Assembly (NCBI GenBank): GCA_012510935.1
Contig: JAAZHB010000075.1
Span: 1-8,910, forward strand
DNA: 8,910 nucleotides
DNA from: Clostridiales bacterium
GTDB taxonomy: Bacteria; Bacillota_A; Clostridia; Peptostreptococcales; Anaerovoracaceae
Direction of reading: 5' to 3'
Below the pieces are notes generated by a model that was given only the letters and a program-made list of their open reading frames with translations, was not told the origin of the DNA and made no database searches. Position numbers and translations under genes: made by a program. This document shows, one piece after another, positions 1-6,657 of this stretch (positions are counted from its first letter, which is position 1; each line of letters starts with the position of its first letter).

Positions 1-98
1 AGCTTAGAAGGATAAGGTGGTTTCACAACCTATTTCTGAAATGCTTAGTTACATGTAGCTCTAAGATAATAGGAATATGCAACCTCATAAATGCTATT
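1..98. other. Downstream flank of the first symporter, nothing recognised
   Basis: This short AT-rich stretch follows the symporter's stop codon on the minus strand. It contains only a 4-bp stem (GGTT-GTGA-AACC on the minus strand) without a T-run, so no intrinsic terminator is called. Confidence 0.4.
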
Positions 99-1544
99 TT
101 ATTTGGAGTTAGCTTCCTTCGCCTTGAAACCTTCGTCAATTTCACCAGAATTCAATCTCATGAAATAATCCTTAGTTTCCTTGGCAACTACCCCGCTAAG
201 CGCAAACAGTGCTACAAGGTTAGGGAATGCCATAAGCCCGTTGAATATATCTGCTATTGCCCATACGAACGATAGTGTTAGGAAAGGCCCGATAAACACG
301 GCTGCGATATAGAGCCAACGATATGTTTTAACGGCCTTCATATTTCCGTTAGTTAGGTACTCAAGACACTTTTCAGCGTAATAATCCCAACCAAGAATTG
401 TTGTGAAAGCGAAGAGTGCAAGACATAATGTAAGAATAAATGCACTTGCAGTGTGGCTCCAAGGGAGACCTTCGCCAAAAGCAAAGATTGTTACCGCAAC
501 ACCCTCAAGACCTTGTTCATGAGCGCCAGTAAGAACAATTGATAGTCCCGTCATTGTACAAATTACAATAGTATCAAGGAAAGTACCTGTCATTGATACT
601 AGACCCTGTCTTACAGGCTCGTTTGTCTGAGCTGCAGCTGCAGCGATAGGAGCTGAACCAAGACCAGCCTCGTTAGAGAAGATACCTCTAGCAACACCTT
701 TCTGCATAGCAGCCATCATAGCTCCGAGTGCTCCTCCGGCAGCGGCTCTAAGACCAAATGCACTGCTGACTATTTCTGAAATAGCACTGGGAAGTTCTTT
801 GATATTAAAGATTAGTATAGCAAGAGTTGTTATTACATAAATAACCATCATTGCAGGTACAATCTTTGATGCAACACTTGAGATTCTCTGAATGCCGCCG
901 ATAACAACTAGAGCAACACATAGGGTAACAACTATTGCTGAAACTGTTGTAGCCCATGTATAGTCCATCGCACCGATGCTGAACGCGATGTGTTTTGAAT
1001 TTGGATCAAACAATGCGTTGAATGCTGATGTAATAGAATTAATCTGTGTGAAAGTACCAATTCCCATAATACCAGCAACTGTACCAAAAAAGGCAAACAT
1101 CATAGCTAACCATTTATACTTGTGTCCTAAACCATTCTCGATATAATAGTACGGACCTCCAAGCATGTGTCCGTCTTTATTAACTCTGAACTTGATTGCC
1201 AACAGACCTTCGGCATACTTTGTTGCCATGCCTAGGCAAGCAGCAAGTACCATCCAGAAAAGAGCACCAGGACCTCCAGCAACGATTGCGGTAGCAACAC
1301 CTACGATGTTTCCTGTTCCTACGGTTGCGGCCAATGCTGTAGACAAAGCTCCAAAGCTTGATACATCTCCCTCGCCGCCCTCTTCGTTTTTAACCATATA
1401 CTTTAGGGCTCTTCCGAGTTGTCTAAATTGCAAGAAACCGAGTCTAAATGATAGAAGTAGTCCAACGCCCATGATTAGGACCATCATTGGGACTCCCCAT
1501 ACCCATCCGCCGATGGTGTTGAGCATATCAGTGAAAGCTGCCAT
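99..1544 (-). CDS. Sodium:alanine/glycine symporter, AGCS family (downstream paralog)
   Basis: Inner-membrane secondary transporter expected to import alanine or glycine with sodium. The 481-residue product has the family's usual length and is hydrophobic throughout, consistent with the roughly 11 membrane helices known for AGCS proteins. Family blocks seen: GTGNIVGVATAIVAGGPGAL at about residues 76-95, running into FWM at 96-98; GGPYYYIENGLG at 129-140; GIFSNEAGLGSAPIAAAAA at 287-305; and NEPVRQGLVSMTGTFLDT at 308-325. The frame stays open 18 codons further upstream, but the start at 1544 is chosen because AGGAGG (1551-1556) lies 6 nt before it and the paralog at 1966-3423 has the same arrangement and aligns from this methionine. 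It has its own promoter at 1611-1639, and a terminator separates it from the paralog. Substrate preference (alanine, glycine, D-alanine) cannot be read from sequence. The family call is very secure. Confidence 0.95.
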   Translation of the reverse strand: MAAFTDMLNTIGGWVWGVPMMVLIMGVGLLLSFRLGFLQFRQLGRALKYMVKNEEGGEGDVSSFGALSTALAATVGTGNIVGVATAIVAGGPGALFWMVLAACLGMATKYAEGLLAIKFRVNKDGHMLGGPYYYIENGLGHKYKWLAMMFAFFGTVAGIMGIGTFTQINSITSAFNALFDPNSKHIAFSIGAMDYTWATTVSAIVVTLCVALVVIGGIQRISSVASKIVPAMMVIYVITTLAILIFNIKELPSAISEIVSSAFGLRAAAGGALGAMMAAMQKGVARGIFSNEAGLGSAPIAAAAAQTNEPVRQGLVSMTGTFLDTIVICTMTGLSIVLTGAHEQGLEGVAVTIFAFGEGLPWSHTASAFILTLCLALFAFTTILGWDYYAEKCLEYLTNGNMKAVKTYRWLYIAAVFIGPFLTLSFVWAIADIFNGLMAFPNLVALFALSGVVAKETKDYFMRLNSGEIDEGFKAKEANSK

Positions 1545-1550
1545 ATAAAT

Positions 1551-1556
1551 CCTCCT
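1551..1556 (-). promoter_or_regulatory. Ribosome binding site fixing the start of the first symporter
   Basis: The minus strand reads AAAAAAGGAGGATTTAT directly before ATG, a full AGGAGG with a 6-nt spacer. It rules out the in-frame methionine 18 codons upstream as the start. The same sequence occurs before the paralog. Confidence 0.9.
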
Positions 1557-1610
1557 TTTTTCACCTATAATTAAAAATAGAAAATCGTTGTTTAACACTT
1601 TTATGATGTG

Positions 1611-1639
1611 ATAATATAACGAGTTTTTATAGAAGTCAA
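1611..1639 (-). promoter_or_regulatory. Sigma-A type promoter of the first symporter
   Basis: Read on the minus strand: TTGACT (1639-1634), a 17-nt spacer, then TATTAT (1616-1611). Each box matches 5 of 6 consensus positions. Transcription should start near 1604, giving a leader of about 60 nt. The -35 box and most of the spacer are identical to the promoter of the paralog at 3493-3521. Confidence 0.8.
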
Positions 1640-1891
1640 ATAAAAAATCTTAAAAAAGTTTATGTAAAATACACAAAAACAAAACGCGATAGTCAAAAAG
1701 CAAGGAAATTGTATGCTTTTAAGTACAACAAAAGAAGAAAGTGTGAACAAAAAAACATAATGCATTTTTTGAATAGTATTGGAACAAACTGTTCTTTGAC
1801 AGAAAAATATCCAAACAGAGCGCTTGGGGTGCATTGTAAGTATCTCGATGCTTCATCACAAGAAACATTTCACTCGTATTACAACGCGCTA
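1640..1891. other. Intergenic region between the tandem symporters, no gene
   Basis: This A-rich stretch lies between the promoter of the first symporter and the terminator of the second. The part nearest the promoter (to about 1759) aligns loosely with the region upstream of the second symporter (to about 3643), both ending in a run of A then CATA, so it is the upstream part of the duplication unit. From 1760 to 1891 there is a small dyad GAACA-aac-TGTTC (1782-1794) and otherwise nothing recognisable. The open frames here are short, lack ribosome binding sites and show no family resemblance. Confidence 0.6.
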
Positions 1892-1896
1892 CACAC

Positions 1897-1925
1897 AAAA
1901 AACCGCCACCCGATAGGATGACGGT
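1897..1925 (-). terminator. Intrinsic terminator of the second symporter
   Basis: On the minus strand ACCGTCATCC (1925-1916), loop TATC, and GGGTGGCGGT (1911-1902) form a 10-bp stem with two G-T wobbles, followed at once by a T run (1902-1897). It sits about 40 nt after the stop codon of the upstream paralog and before the promoter of the downstream paralog, so the two symporters are separate transcription units. Confidence 0.9.
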
Positions 1926-1965
1926 CTAGGTTGTTTCGCTGTATTTTCGCTTATAACACTAAAGT

Positions 1966-3423
1966 TTATTCAGCTTCGATTTCAGAATCAATCTCTTTCG
2001 ACATGAAGCCTTCATCAAGTTCGCCGGAGTTCAATCTTTTGAAGTAATCCTTTGTTTCTTTTGCAACGACTCCGCTTAGTGCAAAGAGTGCAATAAGGTT
2101 AGGGAAGGCCATGAGGCCGTTAAAGATATCTGCTATAGACCATACGAAAGTCAATGTTAGGAATGGCCCAATTAAAACTGCTGCAATATAGAACCAGCGA
2201 TAAGTTTTTACAGCCTTCATATTTCCATTCGTAAAGTATTCAAGACACTTCTCAGCATAGTAGTTCCATCCTAGAATTGTAGTAAAAGCAAAGAGCGCAA
2301 GGCAAATTGTTAGTATAAATGCACTTGCGGTGTGGCTCCAAGGGAGGCCCTCTCCGAAAGCATAGATTGTAACATTAACGCCTTCTAGTCCTTGCTTGTA
2401 AGCACCAGTAAGAACAATAGATAAACCTGTCATTGTGCAAATAACAATAGTATCAAGGAAAGTACCTGTCATCGATACAAGACCCTGTCTTACAGGCTCG
2501 TTAGTTTGAGCAGCCGCAGCTGCGATTGGAGCGGATCCAAGACCAGCTTCATTCGAGAAAATTCCTCTTGCGATTCCTTTTTGCATAGCAGCCATCATAG
2601 CGCCAAGCGCACCTCCAGCAACAGCCCTGATGCCAAAAGCTCCCTGGAAAATTTCAACAATTGCACCTGGAAGAGCCTTGATGTTGAAAATCATAATTGA
2701 AACTGTTGTAACTACATAAAGAAGAATCATTGCAGGAACAATCTTAGAAGCTACACTTGAAATCCTTTGTATTCCACCTATTACTACTAGAGCAACACAG
2801 AGTGTTACTGCTACTGCGGAGATAGTTGTAGCCCATGTATAGTCCATATCGCCAATGCTGAATGCAATGTGCTTTGAGTTTGGATCAAAAAGCGCATTGA
2901 AAGATGAGGTGATAGAGTTAATTTGAGTAAAAGTACCTGTACCCATAATGCCGGCTGCTGCACCAAAGAAAGCAAACATCATACCGAGCCATTTATATTT
3001 TGGGCCAAGACCGTTCTCTATATAGTAGAAAGGTCCGCCGAGCATGTGACCATCTTTGTTTACTCTGAACTTGATTGCCAAAAGACCTTCGGCATACTTT
3101 GTTGCCATTCCAAGGCAGGCAGCAAATATCATCCAGAAAAGAGCACCTGGGCCTCCGGCAACGATAGCCGTCGCAACTCCTACGATATTACCCGTTCCTA
3201 CTGTGGCCGCTAATGCTGTCGCCAAGGCACCGAAGCTTGTTACATCACCTTCGCCATTTTCTTCATTTTTGACCATATATTTGAGGGCCCTTCCGAGCTC
3301 TCTGAACTGCAGAAATCCTAGTTTAATTGATAGTATTAGTCCCACACCTAAGATCAGAACCATCATTGGGATGCCCCACACCAATCCGTCGATGGTGCTT
3401 AGCATCTCTGTAAAAGTTGCCAT
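1966..3423 (-). CDS. Sodium:alanine/glycine symporter, AGCS family (upstream paralog)
   Basis: The 485-residue product is a second AGCS sodium-coupled amino-acid importer, aligning end to end with the gene at 99-1544 without internal gaps. By hand about 60-65 positions differ, so identity is roughly 85%. The family blocks (GTGNIVGVATAIVAGG, GGPFYYIENGLG, SNEAGLGSAPIAAAAA) are intact. Differences cluster around residues 230-270, where MMVIYVITTLAILIF is replaced by MILLYVVTTVSIMIF, and in the hydrophilic C-terminal tail, which is 4 residues longer here and acidic. The frame is open 59 codons upstream, but AGGAGG (3430-3435) with a 6-nt spacer and the paralog alignment place the start at 3423. 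It has its own promoter (3493-3521) and terminator (1897-1925). Whether the two copies differ in substrate, affinity or regulation is not visible. Confidence 0.95.
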   Translation of the reverse strand: MATFTEMLSTIDGLVWGIPMMVLILGVGLILSIKLGFLQFRELGRALKYMVKNEENGEGDVTSFGALATALAATVGTGNIVGVATAIVAGGPGALFWMIFAACLGMATKYAEGLLAIKFRVNKDGHMLGGPFYYIENGLGPKYKWLGMMFAFFGAAAGIMGTGTFTQINSITSSFNALFDPNSKHIAFSIGDMDYTWATTISAVAVTLCVALVVIGGIQRISSVASKIVPAMILLYVVTTVSIMIFNIKALPGAIVEIFQGAFGIRAVAGGALGAMMAAMQKGIARGIFSNEAGLGSAPIAAAAAQTNEPVRQGLVSMTGTFLDTIVICTMTGLSIVLTGAYKQGLEGVNVTIYAFGEGLPWSHTASAFILTICLALFAFTTILGWNYYAEKCLEYFTNGNMKAVKTYRWFYIAAVLIGPFLTLTFVWSIADIFNGLMAFPNLIALFALSGVVAKETKDYFKRLNSGELDEGFMSKEIDSEIEAE

Positions 3424-3429
3424 ATAAAT

Positions 3430-3435
3430 CCTCCT
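3430..3435 (-). promoter_or_regulatory. Ribosome binding site fixing the start of the second symporter
   Basis: The minus strand reads GAAAAAAGGAGGATTTAT before ATG, identical to the site of the paralog. It excludes the 59-codon upstream extension of the open frame. Confidence 0.9.
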
Positions 3436-3492
3436 TTTTTCGAACGCGCGTAAAAGCACTGACCAATCTGCGCATTTTTTGCCAATGCAGTG

Positions 3493-3521
3493 ATGATATA
3501 ATGAGTTTTTATAGAAGTCAA
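3493..3521 (-). promoter_or_regulatory. Sigma-A type promoter of the second symporter
   Basis: On the minus strand: TTGACT (3521-3516), a 17-nt spacer, then TATCAT (3498-3493); each box matches 5 of 6. Transcription should start near 3486, giving a leader of about 60 nt. A 22-nt block (3503-3524) covering the -35 box and most of the spacer is identical to 1621-1642 at the other copy. Confidence 0.8.
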
Positions 3522-3811
3522 ATAGAAAATTAGCAGAAAGTTTATGAGATTTATACAAAAACAAGAGAGTAAACAGTAAAACCCTACTAAAATTGTACAT
3601 TTACAAGAACAACAAACCAACGAAGTACAAATAAAAAAACATAGCTGCTGTAAAACACTTTTAAGACAAATGGATAGCCGCAAGATCATGGACTAATACC
3701 GAAAGCTAGAAGTTCAATCCGTAGGTTCAGAGGCGAGGGGTGTCGAGGCTTTGTTATATTGTAAAGAATATGCAAAAAACATGGTGCTTGGGCACATATA
3801 ATAGTGATTTG
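3522..3811. other. Divergent intergenic region, no gene seen
   Basis: This is the left part of the region between the leftward symporter and the rightward calcium ATPase. From 3522 to about 3643 it aligns with the upstream flank of the other symporter. From about 3644 to 3770 it is less AT-rich than its surroundings and contains the palindrome TAAAA-CAC-TTTTA (3651-3663) and a repeated GTTCA, but no gene, tRNA or clear hairpin with a T-tail. A perfect TATAAT (3797-3802) is present without a recognisable -35 box at the right distance. Confidence 0.5.
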
Positions 3812-3820
3812 TGTTAGAAT
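3812..3820 (+). promoter_or_regulatory. Candidate extended -10 promoter of the ATPase-MATE operon
   Basis: TGTTAGAAT reads as TGn plus TAGAAT, a -10 matching 5 of 6 with the extended TG. No good -35 lies 16-18 nt upstream, which extended -10 promoters tolerate. The leader to the ATPase start would be about 100 nt. A perfect TATAAT at 3797-3802 is the alternative. Confidence 0.4.
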
Positions 3821-3866
3821 AGAGGGATACAAAAAACCAATAAAAGTGTTAAAGAATTTAGACACA

Positions 3867-3886
3867 GAATAGGGTTAAAACTATTC
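3867..3886. promoter_or_regulatory. Candidate operator palindrome in the ATPase leader
   Basis: GAATAG-gg-TTAA-aa-CTATTC is a 20-bp dyad with 16 of 20 positions symmetric around a central TTAA. It lies between the candidate promoter and the ribosome binding site (3909-3914), where a repressor could block transcription. It could also act as a weak RNA hairpin. No regulator family is assigned. Confidence 0.35.
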
Positions 3887-3924
3887 GTTAATATATGTAA
3901 GGTGTGAGAAGGAGACTTTAACAA

Positions 3925-6657
3925 ATGGAGAAAGATTTTAGGCCATATCTGGAAGAATCAGATATAGTGCTGGACGAGCTTTCAGCTAGAAAGGAAGGCT
4001 TTAGTTCGGAAGAGGCAGAGAAGGTATTAGAGGAAAAGGGCCCTAACAAGTTGATAGAGGCCAAGAAGACAAGCAATGTTGTAAGATTTTTTAATCAGAT
4101 GAAGGATCCAATGATCATTGTATTATTGGTTGCTGCAGTTCTATCCTTTATTACATCAATGTGGGAAGGCGAATCTGGTGCGGATGTTTTCATTATACTA
4201 ACTGTAGTAATACTCAATTCAGTTCTCGGAGTAGTACAGGAAAGTAAGGCAGAAGAAGCTATAGAGGCTCTTAAGAAAATGACGGCTGCTAAGTCAAAGG
4301 TATTAAGAGATGGGAATATTATTACAGTAGAAAGCTCGATGGTAGTGCCTGGGGATATAGTTATCCTAGAAGCAGGAGACAGCGTGCCGGCTGATGGAAG
4401 ATTAATTGAAGCGGCATCAATGAAGATTGAGGAGTCTGCTTTGACAGGAGAATCTGTTCCTGTGGTAAAGCATGTTGAGAAGATTGTTCTAGACGAGGAG
4501 AGCAAAGATGTTCCTCTTGGCGATAGAAAGAACATGATATACATGGGAAGCACAGTAGTATATGGTAGAGGAATCGCTGTTATTACTGCTACCGGAATGC
4601 AGACGGAAATGGGAAAGATTGCAGAGGCTATCTCTCAGGCAGAGAACGAGCAAACACCATTGCAGAAGAAACTAGCACAGCTTTCACATATTCTTACTAG
4701 ACTAGTTCTAGGAATTTGCGTATTTATTTTCGCTCTTGGAGTATTTAAAGCAGGAACAATTAATGTCGATGTTATGATCGATACCTTCATGCTTGCAATT
4801 TCACTTGCTGTAGCAGCTATCCCAGAGGGCCTTGTTGCAGTAGTTACTATTGTATTATCAATGGGTGTTACCAAGATGTCTAAGAAAAACGCAGTAATCC
4901 GTAAGATGACTGCTGTTGAGACTCTTGGATGTGCACAAGTAATTTGTTCAGATAAAACAGGAACATTAACACAGAACAAGATGACTGTTGTTGATTACTA
5001 TAGCAAAGATGAAACTTTGCTTGGTGCAGGAATGGCTCTTTGCTCAGACGCCGAACTTGTTGTTAATGAAGGAACAGAAGGCGTTATTGGCGAGCCAACG
5101 GAGGCGGCACTAGTTGAATACTCAAAGAGACTAGGGCTTCCTAAGCCAGCACTCAAGGAGAGTTATCCAAGAGTTGGAGAAGCACCTTTTGATTCTGGAA
5201 GAAAAATGATGTCCACAGTGCACGAGAACACTTCGATGGACTCAATTTCTGAAGCGGACAATGCTTTGTCGGTTGCAATGGCACAGAGCAAATATGTTCA
5301 GTTTACAAAGGGCGCACCTGACATTGTATTGAACCATTGCTCGCACATTCTGACAGACGACGGAATTGTGCCAATAACAGATGTACATAGAATGGAACTA
5401 AAGAAAGAGAATGCTAGAATGGCGGGAAGCGCATTGAGAGTTCTTTCTCTTTCGGTGAGATTATATGATAAAGAGCCAGCAAGCTTCGAGAATTCTGATT
5501 TGGAGAATGAGCTGATTTTCGTAGGTCTTACAGGAATGATTGATCCGGTTAGACCAGAGGTTAAGGATGCGGTAGCTAAATGCCGCGCTGCTGGAATTAG
5601 ACCTGTAATGATTACAGGAGACCAGCTTGATACAGCCGTTGCAATTGCAAAGGACCTAGGCATGCTTGAGTCTGCGGATGAAGCTATCCTTGGAGCAAGT
5701 CTAGATGATATTAGCGATGAGGAACTGCTCTCTCTTGTAAAAACATATTCTGTATATGCAAGAGTTCAGCCAGAACATAAGGTTAGAATTGTTAAGGCAT
5801 GGAAAACAAACTACATGGTTACAGCCATGACAGGAGATGGAGTAAATGATGCTCCTGCTATTAAGACAGCAGATATTGGTGTTGGCATGGGAATAACAGG
5901 CACCGATGTTACAAAGAATGTAGCTGATATGATTCTAGCTGATGACAATTTTGCAACGATAGTATCGGCTGTTGAAGAAGGAAGACGAGTATATGCAAAT
6001 ATTCGTAAAGCAATTCAGTTCTTGCTTGCATCAAATATCTCTGAGGTGCTTGCAATCTTAGGAGCTACAATCATGGGCTTTACGATTCTGAAGCCGGCTC
6101 ATCTTCTGTGGATTAACTTAATTACAGACTCTCTACCAGCACTAGCTCTTGGAATGGAAGCTGGGGAGAAAGATTCAATGAAAAAGAAGCCTAGGTCTAC
6201 AAAGGATGGAGTTTTTGCTGGAGGTATGGATAAGGACATTCTATATCAAGGTGCATTTACAACATTATTAGTTTTAGCTGCATACTTTATTGGTGATTTT
6301 ATCGAAACAGGAGCATGGCATATTGCACAGAGCGATGATGGAATTACAATGGCATTCCTTACTATGTCGATGACGGAGATTTTCCATTCGCTTAATATGA
6401 GATCTAGAAGGAAATCAATCTTCACACTGGACACTCAGAACAAGTGGCTGTGGGGTTCTTGTATTCTCGCACTTGTGCTAACAACGGCTGTTATCGAGAT
6501 TCCAGTTATTGCTAACATATTTGGATTTACAGTTATTAATTTAAAAGAATACGCAATTGCATTAGGATTAGCATTTACAATCATCCCATTCGTGGAGATA
6601 GTAAAGGCTTTCCAGAGAAAGAGAGCTGGCAAGGAGGGCTATGAGCTACCAGAATAA
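3925..6657 (+). CDS. Calcium-transporting P-type ATPase, type II (SERCA/PMCA-like)
   Basis: The 910-residue membrane pump is expected to use ATP to expel calcium from the cytoplasm. Domains in order: cation-ATPase N-terminal domain (about 5-75); actuator domain with TGES at 174-177; M4 with PEGL at 300-303; phosphorylation site DKTGT with catalytic D343; nucleotide-binding KGAP at 462-465; TGDQ at 564-567; and hinge TGDGVND at 636-642 (magnesium-binding D638, D642). Calcium ligands known from SERCA have counterparts: E301 (E309), N704 and E707 in M5 (N768, E771), N731, T734 and D735 in M6 (N796, T799, D800), and E818 in M8 (E908). This argues for calcium over manganese or sodium, though transport was not shown. 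The start follows AAGGAG at 3909-3914. A MATE transporter gene overlaps its 3' end. Confidence 0.93.
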   Translation: MEKDFRPYLEESDIVLDELSARKEGFSSEEAEKVLEEKGPNKLIEAKKTSNVVRFFNQMKDPMIIVLLVAAVLSFITSMWEGESGADVFIILTVVILNSVLGVVQESKAEEAIEALKKMTAAKSKVLRDGNIITVESSMVVPGDIVILEAGDSVPADGRLIEAASMKIEESALTGESVPVVKHVEKIVLDEESKDVPLGDRKNMIYMGSTVVYGRGIAVITATGMQTEMGKIAEAISQAENEQTPLQKKLAQLSHILTRLVLGICVFIFALGVFKAGTINVDVMIDTFMLAISLAVAAIPEGLVAVVTIVLSMGVTKMSKKNAVIRKMTAVETLGCAQVICSDKTGTLTQNKMTVVDYYSKDETLLGAGMALCSDAELVVNEGTEGVIGEPTEAALVEYSKRLGLPKPALKESYPRVGEAPFDSGRKMMSTVHENTSMDSISEADNALSVAMAQSKYVQFTKGAPDIVLNHCSHILTDDGIVPITDVHRMELKKENARMAGSALRVLSLSVRLYDKEPASFENSDLENELIFVGLTGMIDPVRPEVKDAVAKCRAAGIRPVMITGDQLDTAVAIAKDLGMLESADEAILGASLDDISDEELLSLVKTYSVYARVQPEHKVRIVKAWKTNYMVTAMTGDGVNDAPAIKTADIGVGMGITGTDVTKNVADMILADDNFATIVSAVEEGRRVYANIRKAIQFLLASNISEVLAILGATIMGFTILKPAHLLWINLITDSLPALALGMEAGEKDSMKKKPRSTKDGVFAGGMDKDILYQGAFTTLLVLAAYFIGDFIETGAWHIAQSDDGITMAFLTMSMTEIFHSLNMRSRRKSIFTLDTQNKWLWGSCILALVLTTAVIEIPVIANIFGFTVINLKEYAIALGLAFTIIPFVEIVKAFQRKRAGKEGYELPE
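6631..6637 (+). promoter_or_regulatory. Ribosome binding site of the MATE gene inside the ATPase gene
   Basis: AAGGAGG is encoded within the last codons of the ATPase and lies only 3 nt before ATG at 6641, shorter than the usual 5-9 nt. No other in-frame start nearby has a Shine-Dalgarno match; the next ATG (6683) has none. This supports the overlapping start and translational coupling. Confidence 0.65.

Larger units (their letters stand above)
99..3643 (-). repeat. Tandem duplication of a symporter gene with its promoter region
   Basis: Two copies of a unit of about 1.7 kb lie head to tail: roughly 99-1759 and 1966-3643. Similarity covers the whole coding region, the ribosome binding site, the promoter and about 100 nt upstream of it. 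The 50 or so bases between transcription start and ribosome binding site do not align. The protein divergence shows this is not a very recent duplication. Confidence 0.8.

Noticed and set aside
1..60. Possible terminator after the first symporter
   Set aside because: Only 4-bp stems with no T-run on the relevant strand.
1165..1548. Long plus-strand frames opposite the symporters (also 3056-3427)
   Set aside because: They are antisense shadows of conserved symporter codons; they occur in both copies only because the genes are paralogs, and lack ribosome binding sites.
1782..1794. GAACA-aac-TGTTC dyad resembling a Gram-positive LexA/DinR box
   Set aside because: The LexA box needs GAAC and GTTC separated by 4 nt; here the gap is 5, and the site is far upstream of the symporter promoter next to no SOS gene.
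3680..3740. tRNA-like words (GTTCAATCC) in the divergent intergenic region
   Set aside because: The flanking bases do not form a T-arm, and no acceptor, D or anticodon stem can be assembled.
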